Shown here: one piece after another, positions 23,379-34,140 of the stretch
Numbering within the stretch: the first letter of the stretch is position 1
Layout of the letters: each line of letters opens with the position of its first letter
Assembly: GCF_963678635.1 (NCBI RefSeq)
Contig: NC_087064.1
Span: 18,033,802 to 18,097,801, forward strand
Direction of reading: 5' to 3'
DNA: 64,000 bases
Origin: Symsagittifera roscoffensis
Taxonomy: Eukaryota > Xenacoelomorpha > Acoela > Convolutidae
Position numbers and translations under genes: made by a program
Notes under the pieces: generated by a model
What the model was told of the DNA's origin: nothing
Database searches by the model: none
What the model saw: only the letters and a program-made list of their open reading frames with translations

Positions 23379-24602
23379 ATAATAATCAGACACATCTTTA
23401 CACTGCAGAAAACGTGCTAACTACATCGGAAAAAATGACAGATTGTTTTATAACAGTTTCGGCAAGCTCTGCCTATGTCAAAATGCGTACATTGCATTGA
23501 ACAGATAATGATGGTATTGGCTAACTTTGAGTAAACTGTCGTTGTGCGTCTGACAAAAATGTGGCCTTAGAGTGTGGGCGAATTACTTTCGTAAAAAAAA
23601 TTGATAAAAAAACTTTAATTAAACTAGAATATATACAAACTAAACGGTTAGGACTCCTTTGATTCAATCATTATTAACAAAATTAATGTTGAATGAATAA
23701 AAACTATTGCACTTTGTAAGTTATAAAAAATACTGAAAAGAGACTGCACATACGATAGGACTGATTTGATTGACGGGATTTTTTTAGTTTGAGCTTCAAA
23801 AATGCGTACATTAAATGCGTACAGTAAATCATGCAGTTGGATTGGAACCTGATTTGGCATGTGAATTTAAATGCCAATTATAAACATTTGTTGACATAGT
23901 AAACTTTTTAAAATTGATTTTTTTTTGCAAGCTGAAGCAAAAGGGAAAGCTAAATGATGATATTCAGAGACCATTAGAAACTATTGAGAAATAGCACATC
24001 ATGATAATCGGTTTATAATACGGGGTTGAATAGATTGTGACCATGTTATTTAATAAGCCGTTTAAAGAAACGAAACTGCTCAAATAACAGAAGCGTTAGT
24101 AGAGAATATAATTTTTCTGCTTCAAGATTTTACTGTTTTTTTGGGCCTGCAAATTTACTTTTTCCATTCAATAAGTTTACGCAATTTACCCGGTGACTAG
24201 ATTCATTATAATTTTTTTAATGATTTTTTTAAAAAGAAGTGCCAAAAACGGCAAAAAAACGCACGAAAATTAAAAAAAAAGAACTTCGAATGTTTAAAAA
24301 ACCAAATACTACCCGATTCGCACCCTATCTTCGGAGCAACAGTCAAATGTCCTGGTCCTTTTTAAGCGTTCACTACTTACCAATACTGGTTTTGAAATAA
24401 AAGTCAGAAGAAAAATGAAAGTTTCGGTCAATAGAAAACCTTATATCTTTTACACTGCAGTGGCAAAACAAAAAATCTTGCGGCAGATAAAATTAGTAGT
24501 CTATTAAAGGGGAGCGTTTTCATAATAAAAATTAATGCTTCAAAGCGGTTACATTCGAATCGTCAGGCCCGATATGTGGGTACGCTTCGCGAATGAACTC
24601 CG

Positions 24603-24843
24603 TTAAGCATGCTCCATTGACGTCGTAGGATAAAGAATCCCCTCCTTCTCGAATTTGTTCATCGTGGACATCTGCTGACACATGACACAGTCGTAACAGC
24701 AGCACACACAGAAGATGTCTTCGTAGCTGCCCATAGTGCCTCTGTTAGTCCCGATATTGAACTTTTTTCGGATGTGTTTCCGCAACAAAACTGCCAGTGT
24801 GATTCGGATCAGAAAAAGAGACCACACTACATACCACAGAAAC
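24603..24843 (-). CDS. PLAC8-like protein, last exon (Cys-rich domain)
   Basis: Acceptor tttgtctgacag then coding to a stop at 24603-24605. Joined to the exon at 27101-27297 in matching phase (AG|G = Arg). It encodes a hydrophobic segment (FLWYVVWSLFLIRI..LAVLL), a basic RKHIRKKFNIG and the cysteine cluster CVCCCYDCVMCQQM. The order R..IR..(Y/F).I.G.....D..C.CC..C..CQ is the C-terminal signature of the PLAC8 family (small cysteine-rich proteins, membrane-associated in many members). The 8-kb duplication ends 57 bases past the stop, so the 3' UTR may run into duplicated DNA. The first Cys motif of classic PLAC8 domains was not located. Confidence 0.7.
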
Positions 24844-25039
24844 CTGTCAGACAAAATTGAATTCCATCATTAAATATTCATAAAAAATTGGCTTCATTTT
24901 AGAAAATTGAATTTATTTCTACAAATACAATAAAAAAGCAACCGAATAGCCACACAAACAACCACAGCGTCAATTTCAGCAAATTTTCTAAAATCATATT
25001 AAAGGATCAAACTTCAATTTTTCAAATTAGCAATTTCAA

Positions 25040-25728
25040 ATGATAACATATAGACAAAATGCTAGTTCATGGGGGGGGGGGGGGGGTCCAATTTTTCTTA
25101 TATTTATTATCCCTCGGAACTCCGAACCTAACGGGAAATATTATAGCCTATCGAAAGTAGACTTGAGGTTATATCGGAGAATTACACACGCGTACAATAT
25201 CCCTTACGGGAAGTCAAACAAGTACCGATACCTTAAAGATATATATCGCGGACAACGGCTTACACCCGAAGCCCGAAAATTTGAGTCAACTGGTGAGAGA
25301 TTTTAGAAATACCTTTAACAATTTTATAACAGAAGTGAGGTTGTTTTTAATATTTCAATGCAGGTCAGGCCGCCTTAGGTTTCTTTCTGAAGAAGAAAAC
25401 AAATGCAGTTACCAGAGCTCGGTTATATAAAAAAAGTTTCAATACTGTTTTAACTTCTCAGTTTCCAGCAGAAGGTCGCATTAGATCTCTGTGATGATAT
25501 CAGAACGCCGCTTCAGACCTCTTACAAATTTTCGAGAATGTCGTTAAAGGCCTCTCTACACGAGTCTTTCAAGTGACTTTACGATGAAACCGGAGAAACT
25601 AGACTATAACAGTGGAAAAAAGAGTATTTGATGTGATAGAACAGAACAATCTGCAGAAGAAAGTTATTCCGAAACACCTTCGAATTCAAGATGAAGGTGC
25701 AAATTACAAATATGATGAATCGAAATGA
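25040..25728 (+). CDS. Unidentified compact gene nested in a PLAC8-like intron; possible LYR-type protein
   Basis: At least four coding pieces in CpG-richer DNA: about 25100-25292 (donor CAACTG|GTGAGA), 25364-25421 (acceptor atttcaatgcag; donor GCTCG|GTTATA), 25462-25572 (acceptor ttaacttctcag; donor or an in-frame TGA at 25574), and about 25624-25728 (stop TGA 25726-25728). Introns 1 and 2 (71 and 40 nt) agree in phase; the last junction is uncertain. The first piece reads VDLRLYRRI..., KYRYLKDIYRGQRLTPEARK, resembling the LYR motif of mitochondrial complex-assembly proteins. Later pieces (VALDLCDDIRTPLQTSYKF; FDVIEQNNLQKKVIPKHLRI) are not recognised. The start is unresolved: an ATG at 25040 precedes a run of about 17 G (from 25070) that makes the frame unreliable. 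It lies antisense inside the intron 24844-27100. Confidence 0.45.
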
Positions 25729-25924
25729 GAAGATAAAAAAACAGAAAAAAAAACGAAAAAAATATATCATCTGAATGAATTTGCATAACTTTCGTAAATG
25801 TTACAATTGTTACATAACTATTAAATAACACTTACGTATTTTCGGCTGGTTGATACTTCAGCTGGTTTATATAGCACCGAAATATAGCACACGCAATTTT
25901 GTTATTAAAGTCTTTAACATTCTA

Positions 25925-26749
25925 TACAGAGGCAAAACTTCGCTTCGCCAACACCAGCGAGAACACGACAAAAAGCAGCTCTATAAAGTGCAATAAGAAA
26001 AAGTTCCTCAAATTAATTTAAAAAATTCCGCTGCGTCTCGGATTTGCTCTGCCACCTAGAGATAATGAACCTCACGCACTAATTACTCAGCCATGGATGC
26101 TTAATAGGGGGTTGAGAAATTAGACGATAAGCAAATTAGACGGAGGTACTTAAAAGGAATATAGACGATTTTGCAAAACTGCAATTGTGAGAAAATAGAC
26201 GAAAGTGAGAGAGATTAAAATTGTTTGCACACAAATTGCGCAAGAAAAACATAATTGTTTGTAGACAACAGTTAAATTTCGGTAGCCAAAAATTTTACAA
26301 GTCAATCATGCATAATTTATTCAATTCAAAACTCTTGTAATATTCGGATTTGACATTTTTTGTTCACTTAAATTAATTATTTTGATAGGTATTGACATTT
26401 TATGTTCTTTTTGTATTTGTGAAAACTGACTCTTAAGAAAAATTTTGCTGGCCCTTTCCTTTTCATAGCTTTTTCGTCTAAAATGCCAGATCTGTATAAA
26501 ATAAATTCCGTCTTATTTCGTTTTTGTAGAATCCGCCTAATTTGCTTATCGTCTAATTTCCTGGGCCCCTGCTTAATAATAAGCAAACGATAGCAACAAA
26601 TAAAGCGAGAGCAGATGCAATGAAATTTCCAATGCAACAGATCGTGATTATAGCAGGAATGCGACCAAATAAGTGATCACTTTTAATGAACACTTCTACT
26701 TGCGAGTTAGGTTAGAAAAAAAGGTTCACACTGATACACAACGAGGCTC
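25925..26749 (-). repeat. T1 tRNA-like element interrupted by a hAT-like insertion
   Basis: The left hairpin end (ggcaaaacttcgcttcgcc) and tRNA-like module (26037-26098, box A region inverse CTCAGCCATGG) stop at 26105 and resume at 26578. The second half (aatttccaatgc.acagatcgtga.tatagca, gcgagttaggttagaaaaa) matches the uninterrupted relative at 60430-60772. Confidence 0.7.
26106..26569. mobile_element. hAT-like MITE (464 bp) with perfect 8-bp TSD
   Basis: Inverted termini: GAAATTAGACGATAAGCAAA near the left tip and TTTGCTTATCGTCTAATTTC near the right, with G/C-rich tips (AGGGGG / GGCCCC). The octamer tgcttaat flanks both sides (26098-26105, 26570-26577). It sits inside a T1 element. No transposase frame. 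Confidence 0.8.
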
Positions 26750-27100
26750 TTTTCCAGTTAACTTCCCGCCCTTTGCTTTTTTGAAATTCGAAATTCTATT
26801 TTTAAAATGACTGTTCATGTTATAAACTGCATTAAAACCTGTCAGTGTGAACGGGTGAACAAGTTTTTACAAAACTTCTTAAATGCAAAATACCGTGTGA
26901 ACAATGCTTGAACAGCTTTAATTTGTAACTTTACGAGGGGGGTTGGAAAATGGAAAAGAGCCCCCTGCGCTGCTGGCTAGTGTAATTATTACGTAATTGT
27001 TATATAATTTCGGATGTTTGACTTAGCGGATGTTTGTCATATCGGATGTTTGCCCTAGACCTGTTTGATTTATTTTGATATACCTATCCTTTCAACAAAC

Positions 27101-27297
27101 CTGAATAGTTTGGATCCAGCAAACCAGGGATAGTAGTTATCTATCGTTCCATGTTCAGTGTAGTATGAGTACTCATTTTCATCTATCATTTCTGAAGCCA
27201 TCCAACTTCCGACGAGAAAGAGTAGATAGATGATACACGTTGTAATAGAGAGAGTCACCCCAATCATTTTGTAGCTGGCCTTCTTCGCAGTTGAGAA
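27101..27297 (-). CDS. PLAC8-like protein, middle exon (transmembrane segment)
   Basis: Acceptor attgttgtttag, 197 nt, donor ATTCAG|GTTTGT. Starts FSTAKKASYKMIGVTL and encodes a hydrophobic stretch (LSITTCIIYLLFLVG), then an acidic/aromatic loop (DENEYSYYTEHGTIDNYYPW) and SKLF-R at the junction. Starts at phase 0 and ends at phase 2, which fits the last exon exactly. With the last exon it gives two hydrophobic segments ahead of the Cys cluster. No other identity is recognisable for this exon alone. Confidence 0.65.
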
Positions 27298-28929
27298 CTA
27301 AACAACAATCAGATCGTTGCATTTTTTTTGCAATCAACACAATTGAACTAACACTTGACGAATATTCAAAAAGACAAAAAGCACAGAAGACAAAATTATT
27401 CAGCGACTAGAGTAATTTTACGCGCAGAATTAATCCTCATAGCTTCATAAACAAGCAATTTATTCAGGTTTTTTATCTAGTTGGCAAAATCAAACTCAAA
27501 TTATTTAGCTTCAAACAATAAAATTTAGCTTCAAACAAAAAAATAGCTCCACTATAAATAATATTTATAACTACTTATAACAATATCATTCTAAAGTTAA
27601 TAATAAACATTTTTCATTGATTGCAGTTTTTCTGCTACAAAAACACAAGGTCGAAGCATTACGTGATTTCGCGAAGACTCCAAAGACAGCATTATATGAT
27701 TTTGCGCAGAATTTTTGTCAAGAATTGTCTAGGATGAAGCTTAATCACTTACAACCAATTACTGATTTTTTACAATTTTTTTTGGTCTTTTTTAGCCAAT
27801 TACTCCCTAAATTTTGACTCTAATTCGAAAAATAAGAATTACCTCAGCTACACAAGAGCACAGAAATTGGGTGATGCAGACGGGCAGATCAGAAAAACAG
27901 AAGAACAGTTCATACGCCCAGTACTTCTCAGTTGGTCTCGTGACTGTATTTGAATCAAGCAGTGTCACACAGGGTGCAGAGGGCAGACTACAAAGTGTAG
28001 CAAGGCTGCAAAATTTATTTTAAAAAAAGGAAAAACGGAGCTTTGCGTACAAAGGTTTCTGACAATGGAAAATTTGCTACATACTCCCCCATAAGTTTTC
28101 GAAGGCGCCCAAAAACGTTGTTTTTTTTCGAAAACGTTATTTTTTCTTTTTATGTTCTTTTCGAAAACTTGGTAAAATAGGGTCATTTAGTATTTATAAA
28201 TCTATAAATCTCTCAGAAAATTGATTTCGTCGCTTTGAGAAAATATTTGGTCCTACGCTGATACTCAATTTACTTCAAAAACAATTTTAAAATATTTAAA
28301 GTCGGTTAAAAACCCTTTCTCGACAACCCAACAATTTTGTTGAAAAAGATCAGACAAATTCACTGTTCACGGAGAGCCATTTGAAACAATTCAAATTGTT
28401 TTTTTTCCAATTTTGTTTTCGGTTATAAATATATTCCAAACACCTTGTAAAAAATGCATTTAATTTTTGTATAATTATTATACCCACCAATACTATTTGA
28501 AATTTTTCAATATAAAAACTAGATTAATTAATATGAAAATGACTAATTAAATTTCATTTTCATGACTGTTGTTTATATATTTTTAAATCAGTGAAACTGC
28601 TGCCTATTAAAACGGTGAATCGTGAAATATAATTTTTTTGAGAAACCTGGAATCATCGATGCAAAAAACCAAAAAAATACAAAAGAATGTACCTTGTGAT
28701 TTTGGTGCATTAGCAGTGATGGGGCCCATCAATCAAATGATTGGGGCTTCAAATAGCACGTGAGCTGCAATTTGGGACGCGAGCTCTTGTAACATAGCCA
28801 AAGCTTAGTTAAACCTTCAAAATAACTAGCGTATGTCCTAATTCCGGTGCTTCGAATTTTTAACAACTCATACAAAAAAACCGCATAAATTGAAAAAAAT
28901 CTGCATGCTTTGAGTGTACTTTGACAGCG

Positions 28930-29900
28930 CCGAATTGAAAGGTTGGTAAGTTCAAATTTAGTAAAATTTTTTATTCAAGTTTTTTCAATTCAAACTTAGA
29001 AAAACCCTCAAAATTTGCGAAGTTTTTCATATTCAAGTTCTTTGAGAAATTTTAAAATGAATTAAGATACATCACATCTGAAAAACTGAAAGCAATTAAG
29101 CAGTCACATCTGAACGCAAGATTTTTAACTCCTGAGAGTGCTCTAAAAGTATCCAACTACAGCGTTGAGAATTTTAAATTTTGACAAACTTCAAATTTAA
29201 ATTTTCTATAAAAGTTTTTATTGAAAAACCAGAAAAAACGTCATAACTCGAAAACTACAAAAATCCAGGAAGTAACCTGACAGAGCCTCACTATAGAGGA
29301 AAAAACTTCAAATTTTGTGAAATCGTTCATAAAACTTATATATAAATCTTTAAAATTGTTCTCTAATCATCTAAGTTCTTTGAACAATTTTAACAAAGAC
29401 AACAAACAACACATCTCGGAAACTAAGACCATTTGAGCAGTCGCAATTGAACACAGGATTTGCAATTTGAGAGTACCCCCACAGTACCTAATTACACGGT
29501 TGGGAATTTCAATTCTTTCGATATTTTTAAATCTTAGTTTTCTCAAACATTAAAAAGAATCATAAAACACGTCATATCTCGAGACAAGATTCGCAATCCT
29601 TGATAGTAATCTGACAGCACCCAACAACAGATATTGGAAATTCAAGTTTTGAATTTTGAGTTTTCTGAAAAAAATTGTAAAATTACAAAAATCGTCGCAT
29701 CTCGTACACTAAAAAAATTTGGAATTTCATCGTTGGAGGCCAAATTCAAAACCCCTAGCGGAATCCTGACAGCATCGCACTCTTGTGCTTTCAACTTTAA
29801 ACTCTGTGAAATATACACTGAATTTCAACTGAAAAAAAAATCGAAAAACATTCTATACCATTGCAATATACGATATAGCTTAAACGTGAAAAAATTCTTT
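28930..29900. repeat. ~160-bp degenerate tandem array, locus 1 (family S1)
   Basis: Unit landmarks 'catatctcgaaaact', 'gagcagtcatat', 'ctgagagtaccctgacag' and 'caactacagggttgggaatt' recur near 29081, 29243, 29411, 29570 and 29695. The same unit forms a second array at 33060-34140. Confidence 0.7.
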
Positions 29901-31728
29901 GGTTAAACATGCAAAAATAACACTTTTGAGACATCTGGCTGGTTGACTAGAAAAGATAAAACGTAGGGTGAGCACCATGAAAAATAAAAATTCATAAAAA
30001 AATTGAAATATATTCAACCTGTCTCTTTGTCTATCAAAATAATTTCAGTACTTACAATGAACGACAAAAAAGAGTTGAAATTTAAAAACTTAAGCAACAA
30101 AAATTTTTACTGCAGTAACGCTATTGGCGGCACTTCTGTATAACCTATAGCCAAGTCAATCAACGATAATAACCTTAAAAAAAATTAAAATGGTTCTTGC
30201 TTTTTTTAGCTACTGCTGATCATTCAATAAAAACAAGTTTTGTCAAAGATAGTACAATATGGTACACAGCCGAGAATTATAACTAAAACAAATGGACTTT
30301 TTAAAATAGAATGGAGCATTTCAAAAATATCTATTTTCTAAAAAGAATTAAACACTTAATTTGCAATGCATAGGCTGGCTATTTAGCAAAAAAAAACGTA
30401 AAGTATTCAACACTAAATTAATGAAAGACAAGGAAAAATCCGAAAAAACAACAAAACAGGAAGCAAATTTGAATTTAAGATTATCTAAAATTAATTTCGA
30501 TTAACTCGCTTAATCTGTGCACAATTATAACTTAGATGCAGTAGTTGAAATACTAATATGAATCTATAGACCAAGAGATTAAACACCGAGGCGAAGAAGC
30601 CGTTTGCATGACTGCTGAAGGTGAAATACAAACACTATCTTGTTGGGAAACATTGGAACCACTCTTTGATACCCATACACTCTCACTATTGAGAGCAACA
30701 CACCCAAAATTAAGCAAACGGAGCAAACTGAAGAAGAACATTCAAAGACATATTTACAGCATTGACACAGAGGCGAAGTTGTACTTCGCAACCACAAGCA
30801 AAAATATGACCGACTGAGCTACTGGGAATAACTGAACGAGTAAAACTAGCCTTCGAAATTTCTCAAGTGACGCACGCCAATTATGACGCATTAACAGTAC
30901 CAGTCCATTTGAAAAAAAAAAATAAAGAAATTTACCAGCTAACATGCCTCAATTTATAGAGCAGTTATAACATAATAAAACTAAATGTAATGAAAACAAA
31001 ATGATTTTTTTTTATTTGAGATTTTTTGTGAAAATCATTCCCCACAGGCCAAATTAAGTACAAAGTGACACATTTCGCTCCTAGTAACAAATCAATTATG
31101 GCAAATAAGCTTTCTTCAACCAATTTGGAACGATTTCTTTGAAGGATTAAATCTCCGCTTACGCGTTAATAACGCGAAATATATCGCGCGTTAATTGTCC
31201 CAAATTGGCCAAAATAGCAATTCTAAAACTCCCATAACTTGACAAAAAAATGATCAAAGGTGGAATATCTTTCCGAACTTAAGCTCAGGACAACAATACT
31301 TTTTGAATGATTTAAAAATAGCCCGTCAAAAATGGCTAGTTAAAAAGTCGAAATTTGTCTGAAGAAAAAAAACCACCCGAGCACAAATATTCGTTTACTT
31401 TCGTAACGAAAGTCGGAGCAATAATAGTCGATGTTAACATCCTTAGCATTGGCTGTACTTAATAGCTGGTTATTGATCAAAATGAACACATTTCATCGCA
31501 ACAATATTTGCGTCGCAACAATATTTGCGACTTAGGTTGGAAAAAAAGTTAGTTCATACTATAACACAAGCATTGCTTGTGTAAAAATGAATATTTTTTG
31601 ATAATAACAATTAAATTTCAGATACATAGAAGCTTTGAAGAAAGGCATATTTACAAAAAAAAATCAACTAAATTTTTCAGTTCAGATTTTTTTTGAATAG
31701 GAATGCAAAATTTTTACAATTCCAAACC

Positions 31729-31732
31729 CCCA

Positions 31733-31763
<31 letters not shown>

Positions 31764-31768
31764 ACACT
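31729..31768. repeat. Poly-C tract and (CA)n microsatellite
   Basis: A C-rich run with almost no interruption is followed by about ten CA units. Length is likely polymorphic and error-prone in assembly. Confidence 0.9.
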
Positions 31769-31795
31769 TCCATTTGATGATATCAAAACTTACAT

Positions 31796-32089
31796 TTGAT
31801 GGTACCAAAATTTTTTGAGACCTCCGACCTTCTGAACACCGCCGGTTCAAACCATGATAAAATAAAACCGCAGCAAAACAGTAAGAGAAAATTAGAAGAT
31901 TTACAGAAAGCTAGAGCGGAAGCAATTATAGGCCAAGCAGAAGTTTTTAGAGGTGATTATCCTCATGAGAAATTTTTGACGAAATTTACTTCTGCCAAAT
32001 TGAAAGAAATTTTCAGCCTAGAATTCCCGTTTGCTCAAATTCTACTAGAACAGAGCAAAATACGTAACTCAATTACTAAAACAGTCTAA
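31796..32089 (+). CDS. Hypothetical open frame, possibly a decayed exon
   Basis: 97 codons from ATG to TAA with a plausible protein-like middle: KRKLEDLQKARAEAIIGQAE then HEKFLTKFTSAKLKEIF, mixed charged amphipathic helices. No family recognised, no splice context established, and it sits just after a microsatellite. It could be a fragment of a mobile element protein or chance. Confidence 0.2.
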   Translation: MMVPKFFETSDLLNTAGSNHDKIKPQQNSKRKLEDLQKARAEAIIGQAEVFRGDYPHEKFLTKFTSAKLKEIFSLEFPFAQILLEQSKIRNSITKTV

Positions 32090-32659
32090 AAAGTATATTA
32101 AGGAAGTTTTCTCCTGTTTTCAAATATACATTTTTCAAAAAATATAAAATTTAAATCACCGCACTTATCTTGTTGAAATTATCATTTGGAAATATAGCCA
32201 AAACACAGTTGAAAAAATTTCGATAAAATAAAAAAAACATATATGTCTTAAACCTCTTTGAGTTTCAAGAATCTTTTACGATTGAAAATTATTTGATATA
32301 ACTAACCCAATTTGAGAAAATTGGATCAATTTTTATTCCGCTGGTTAAAAAATTGAAATCCAAGTTTAAAACTAAAACTCGGTCACGTTTTCTTATTCGC
32401 GCCTTTTGCACTATCGTTATCGGAGAGCACAATTTGCCTGCATTTTAGCAAATGAACTTGAATCAAATTGAAGAAATCAAGTCAAAGCATGAGAAGTCAA
32501 ACTTGAGCGGTAACAAATTCAAGACTTCTTCCCTAAGAACAATTATGACATTGAAGTTCTTTCAATTTCAAAAAAGAACAGTCTAAGCAAGTGTGTCCCT
32601 TTTGTATATAGTCATTTGAAAACGGGCAGATTAAATAAGCAATTACGCACTTAATTTAT

Positions 32660-32863
32660 TTACTTTTTAAATAACTCATAAACATTGCAGCCCTGCCTAT
32701 ATGGAGGTACAATTGTTGCAGGAACACATGGTTCACTGATGTTTCCATCTCTACTGTATTCAGGAGGCTCTGGGTACACCTGAAGAGGAGGAGGTGACGC
32801 GAACGATGTAGTAGCTGATTCATAACTGGGCGGTTGCTCTCTCACCTCTGCTGCCTTATCCAT
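32660..32863 (-). CDS. Proline-rich PY-motif first exon, probably of the PLAC8-like gene
   Basis: ATG at 32861-32863 opens a 67-codon frame in GC-richer DNA. It reads REQPPSYESATTS, then PPPLQVYPEPPEYSRDG and ATIVPPYRQG: three PPxY-type motifs, the class bound by WW domains of NEDD4-type ubiquitin ligases, typical of the cytosolic tails of small membrane proteins. Strand and position fit an N-terminal exon for the exons at 27101-27297 and 24603-24843. Phase-0 GT sites exist (AAT|GTTTAT; ATT|GTACCT) but neither is a strong donor, so an intermediate exon may be missing. The TAA at 32660 may simply be intron read-through. Confidence 0.5.
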   Translation of the reverse strand: MDKAAEVREQPPSYESATTSFASPPPLQVYPEPPEYSRDGNISEPCVPATIVPPYRQGCNVYELFKK

Positions 32864-33059
32864 TTACCTTAAGAGACAATTCACCTTCACTAGTCTAATA
32901 TTAACAATCAAACAACTCAGAGCTTCCCATCAATTGCGAATTGAAAAGAAACGGCGAAGCGATTGTTAAATAACAAATCACTAACAAAAACAAGTGCAGC
33001 CGGTTCCAGTGCAAGTAGCACCAAAAATTCCGACCACAGTAATTTAACTAGACTCGGTT

Positions 33060-34140
33060 ATTAAATAAACCATAAAAACGTCATTTCGAAAACTTAAATG
33101 GCCTCTGGAGAAATTTGGAGGCCACATTTGCAACCACTGAGAGTAATCTGACAGCACCTTACTATCGGGTTGGGAATTTCAAATTTTGAATTTTTTTAAC
33201 CTAAATTTCCCGAAAAAAAATTGAAAAAATCATAAAAAACGTCATATCTTGGAAACTAAAAGGATTTCAGCATTCATATTTAGAGGCAAGATTTGCGACG
33301 CCTGGGTGTACCCTGAAAATACGGCTGTCTCTTCATCTAGTAAGGAGTTTCAAATTTCGAAACTTTTTTGTAAGTAGGTTCTTTGAAAACTTTTGAAAAA
33401 TAATAAATGGCATCACGGAAACACAGAGCATTTAAGCAGTCGCATTTGGACGCAAGATTTGCAACTTTTGAGAGTACCCTCACAGTACCCAATTATACGG
33501 CTGAGAATTTCATATAGGAAACATTTTCAAATTTATGTTTTCCGAAAACTTTCTAATAAAAACACTTAAAATGTCAAATCACGAAAACTACAAATATTTG
33601 AGTAGTCATATTTTGAGGCAAGATTTAAAAATCCTGAGAGTGCCCTGGTATCACCCAAGTACAGGGTTAGGTTTTTGAACTTTTTAATCTAAGGTAACTG
33701 AAAACTTTGGAAAAAACCATAAAAAAACGTCATATCTCGACAACTACAAGGATTTGAGCAGTCATAATGGAAGCAATATTCGTAACCCCTGAGACTAACC
33801 TGAGATTACTCAACTACAAGGTAAGAAATTTTCAATTTTGAAGAAAAAAAAATTCAGAAAAACTTCATATCTGAAAAACTACAGAGGCTTGAGCAGTCAT
33901 ATCTGGAAGCAAGATGCACAACCCCTGAGAGTACTTGAACAGCCCCCCAACTACAGGGCTGGTAGTTTCAAATTAAAAAAAATTCGTTTGAGTTTTCTGC
34001 AAAATTTTAAAAAAAATCACAAAAAACGTCAGATCTCGAAAACTACAAGGATTTGAGCAGTCATATTTGGAGGCAAGACCCCTTGGGAAATCTTGACAGC
34101 ATCCCACTATCGGGCTGCTATTTTTAAACTCGGTGAAATA
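33060..34140. repeat. ~160-bp degenerate tandem array, locus 2 (family S1)
   Basis: Seven or so copies of the same unit as 28930-29900 (landmarks near 33087, 33243, 33410, 33577, 33731, 33867, 34030). It lies just upstream of the PLAC8-like first exon, so the two arrays bracket it. Confidence 0.7.

Larger units (their letters stand above)
16506..24545. repeat. 8.0-kb tandem segmental duplication, copy 2
   Basis: Direct repeat of 8380-16505. It ends at cttcaaag (24545), 57 bases from the stop codon of the PLAC8-like gene. Differences from copy 1 look commoner in the first half than in the second (from about 21400 only scattered single-base changes are seen). It lacks the ~103-bp piece noted for copy 1 but keeps a ~14-bp piece (near 18758) that copy 1 has lost, so each copy has its own deletion. 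Confidence 0.95.
27298..32659. other. Probable PLAC8-like intron, repeat-rich
   Basis: Holds a tandem array (28930-29900), a T1-type end (30767-30792), a C-run/CA microsatellite (31729-31768) and an unassigned plus-strand frame (31796-32089). A further small exon of the PLAC8-like gene could hide here, because the joint between 32660-32863 and 27297 is not certain. Confidence 0.4.

Noticed and set aside
25040-25728. Naming the nested gene as FMC1 or NDUFB9
   Set aside because: Only the LYR-like stretch is suggestive. The downstream pieces do not show the hallmarks of either family.
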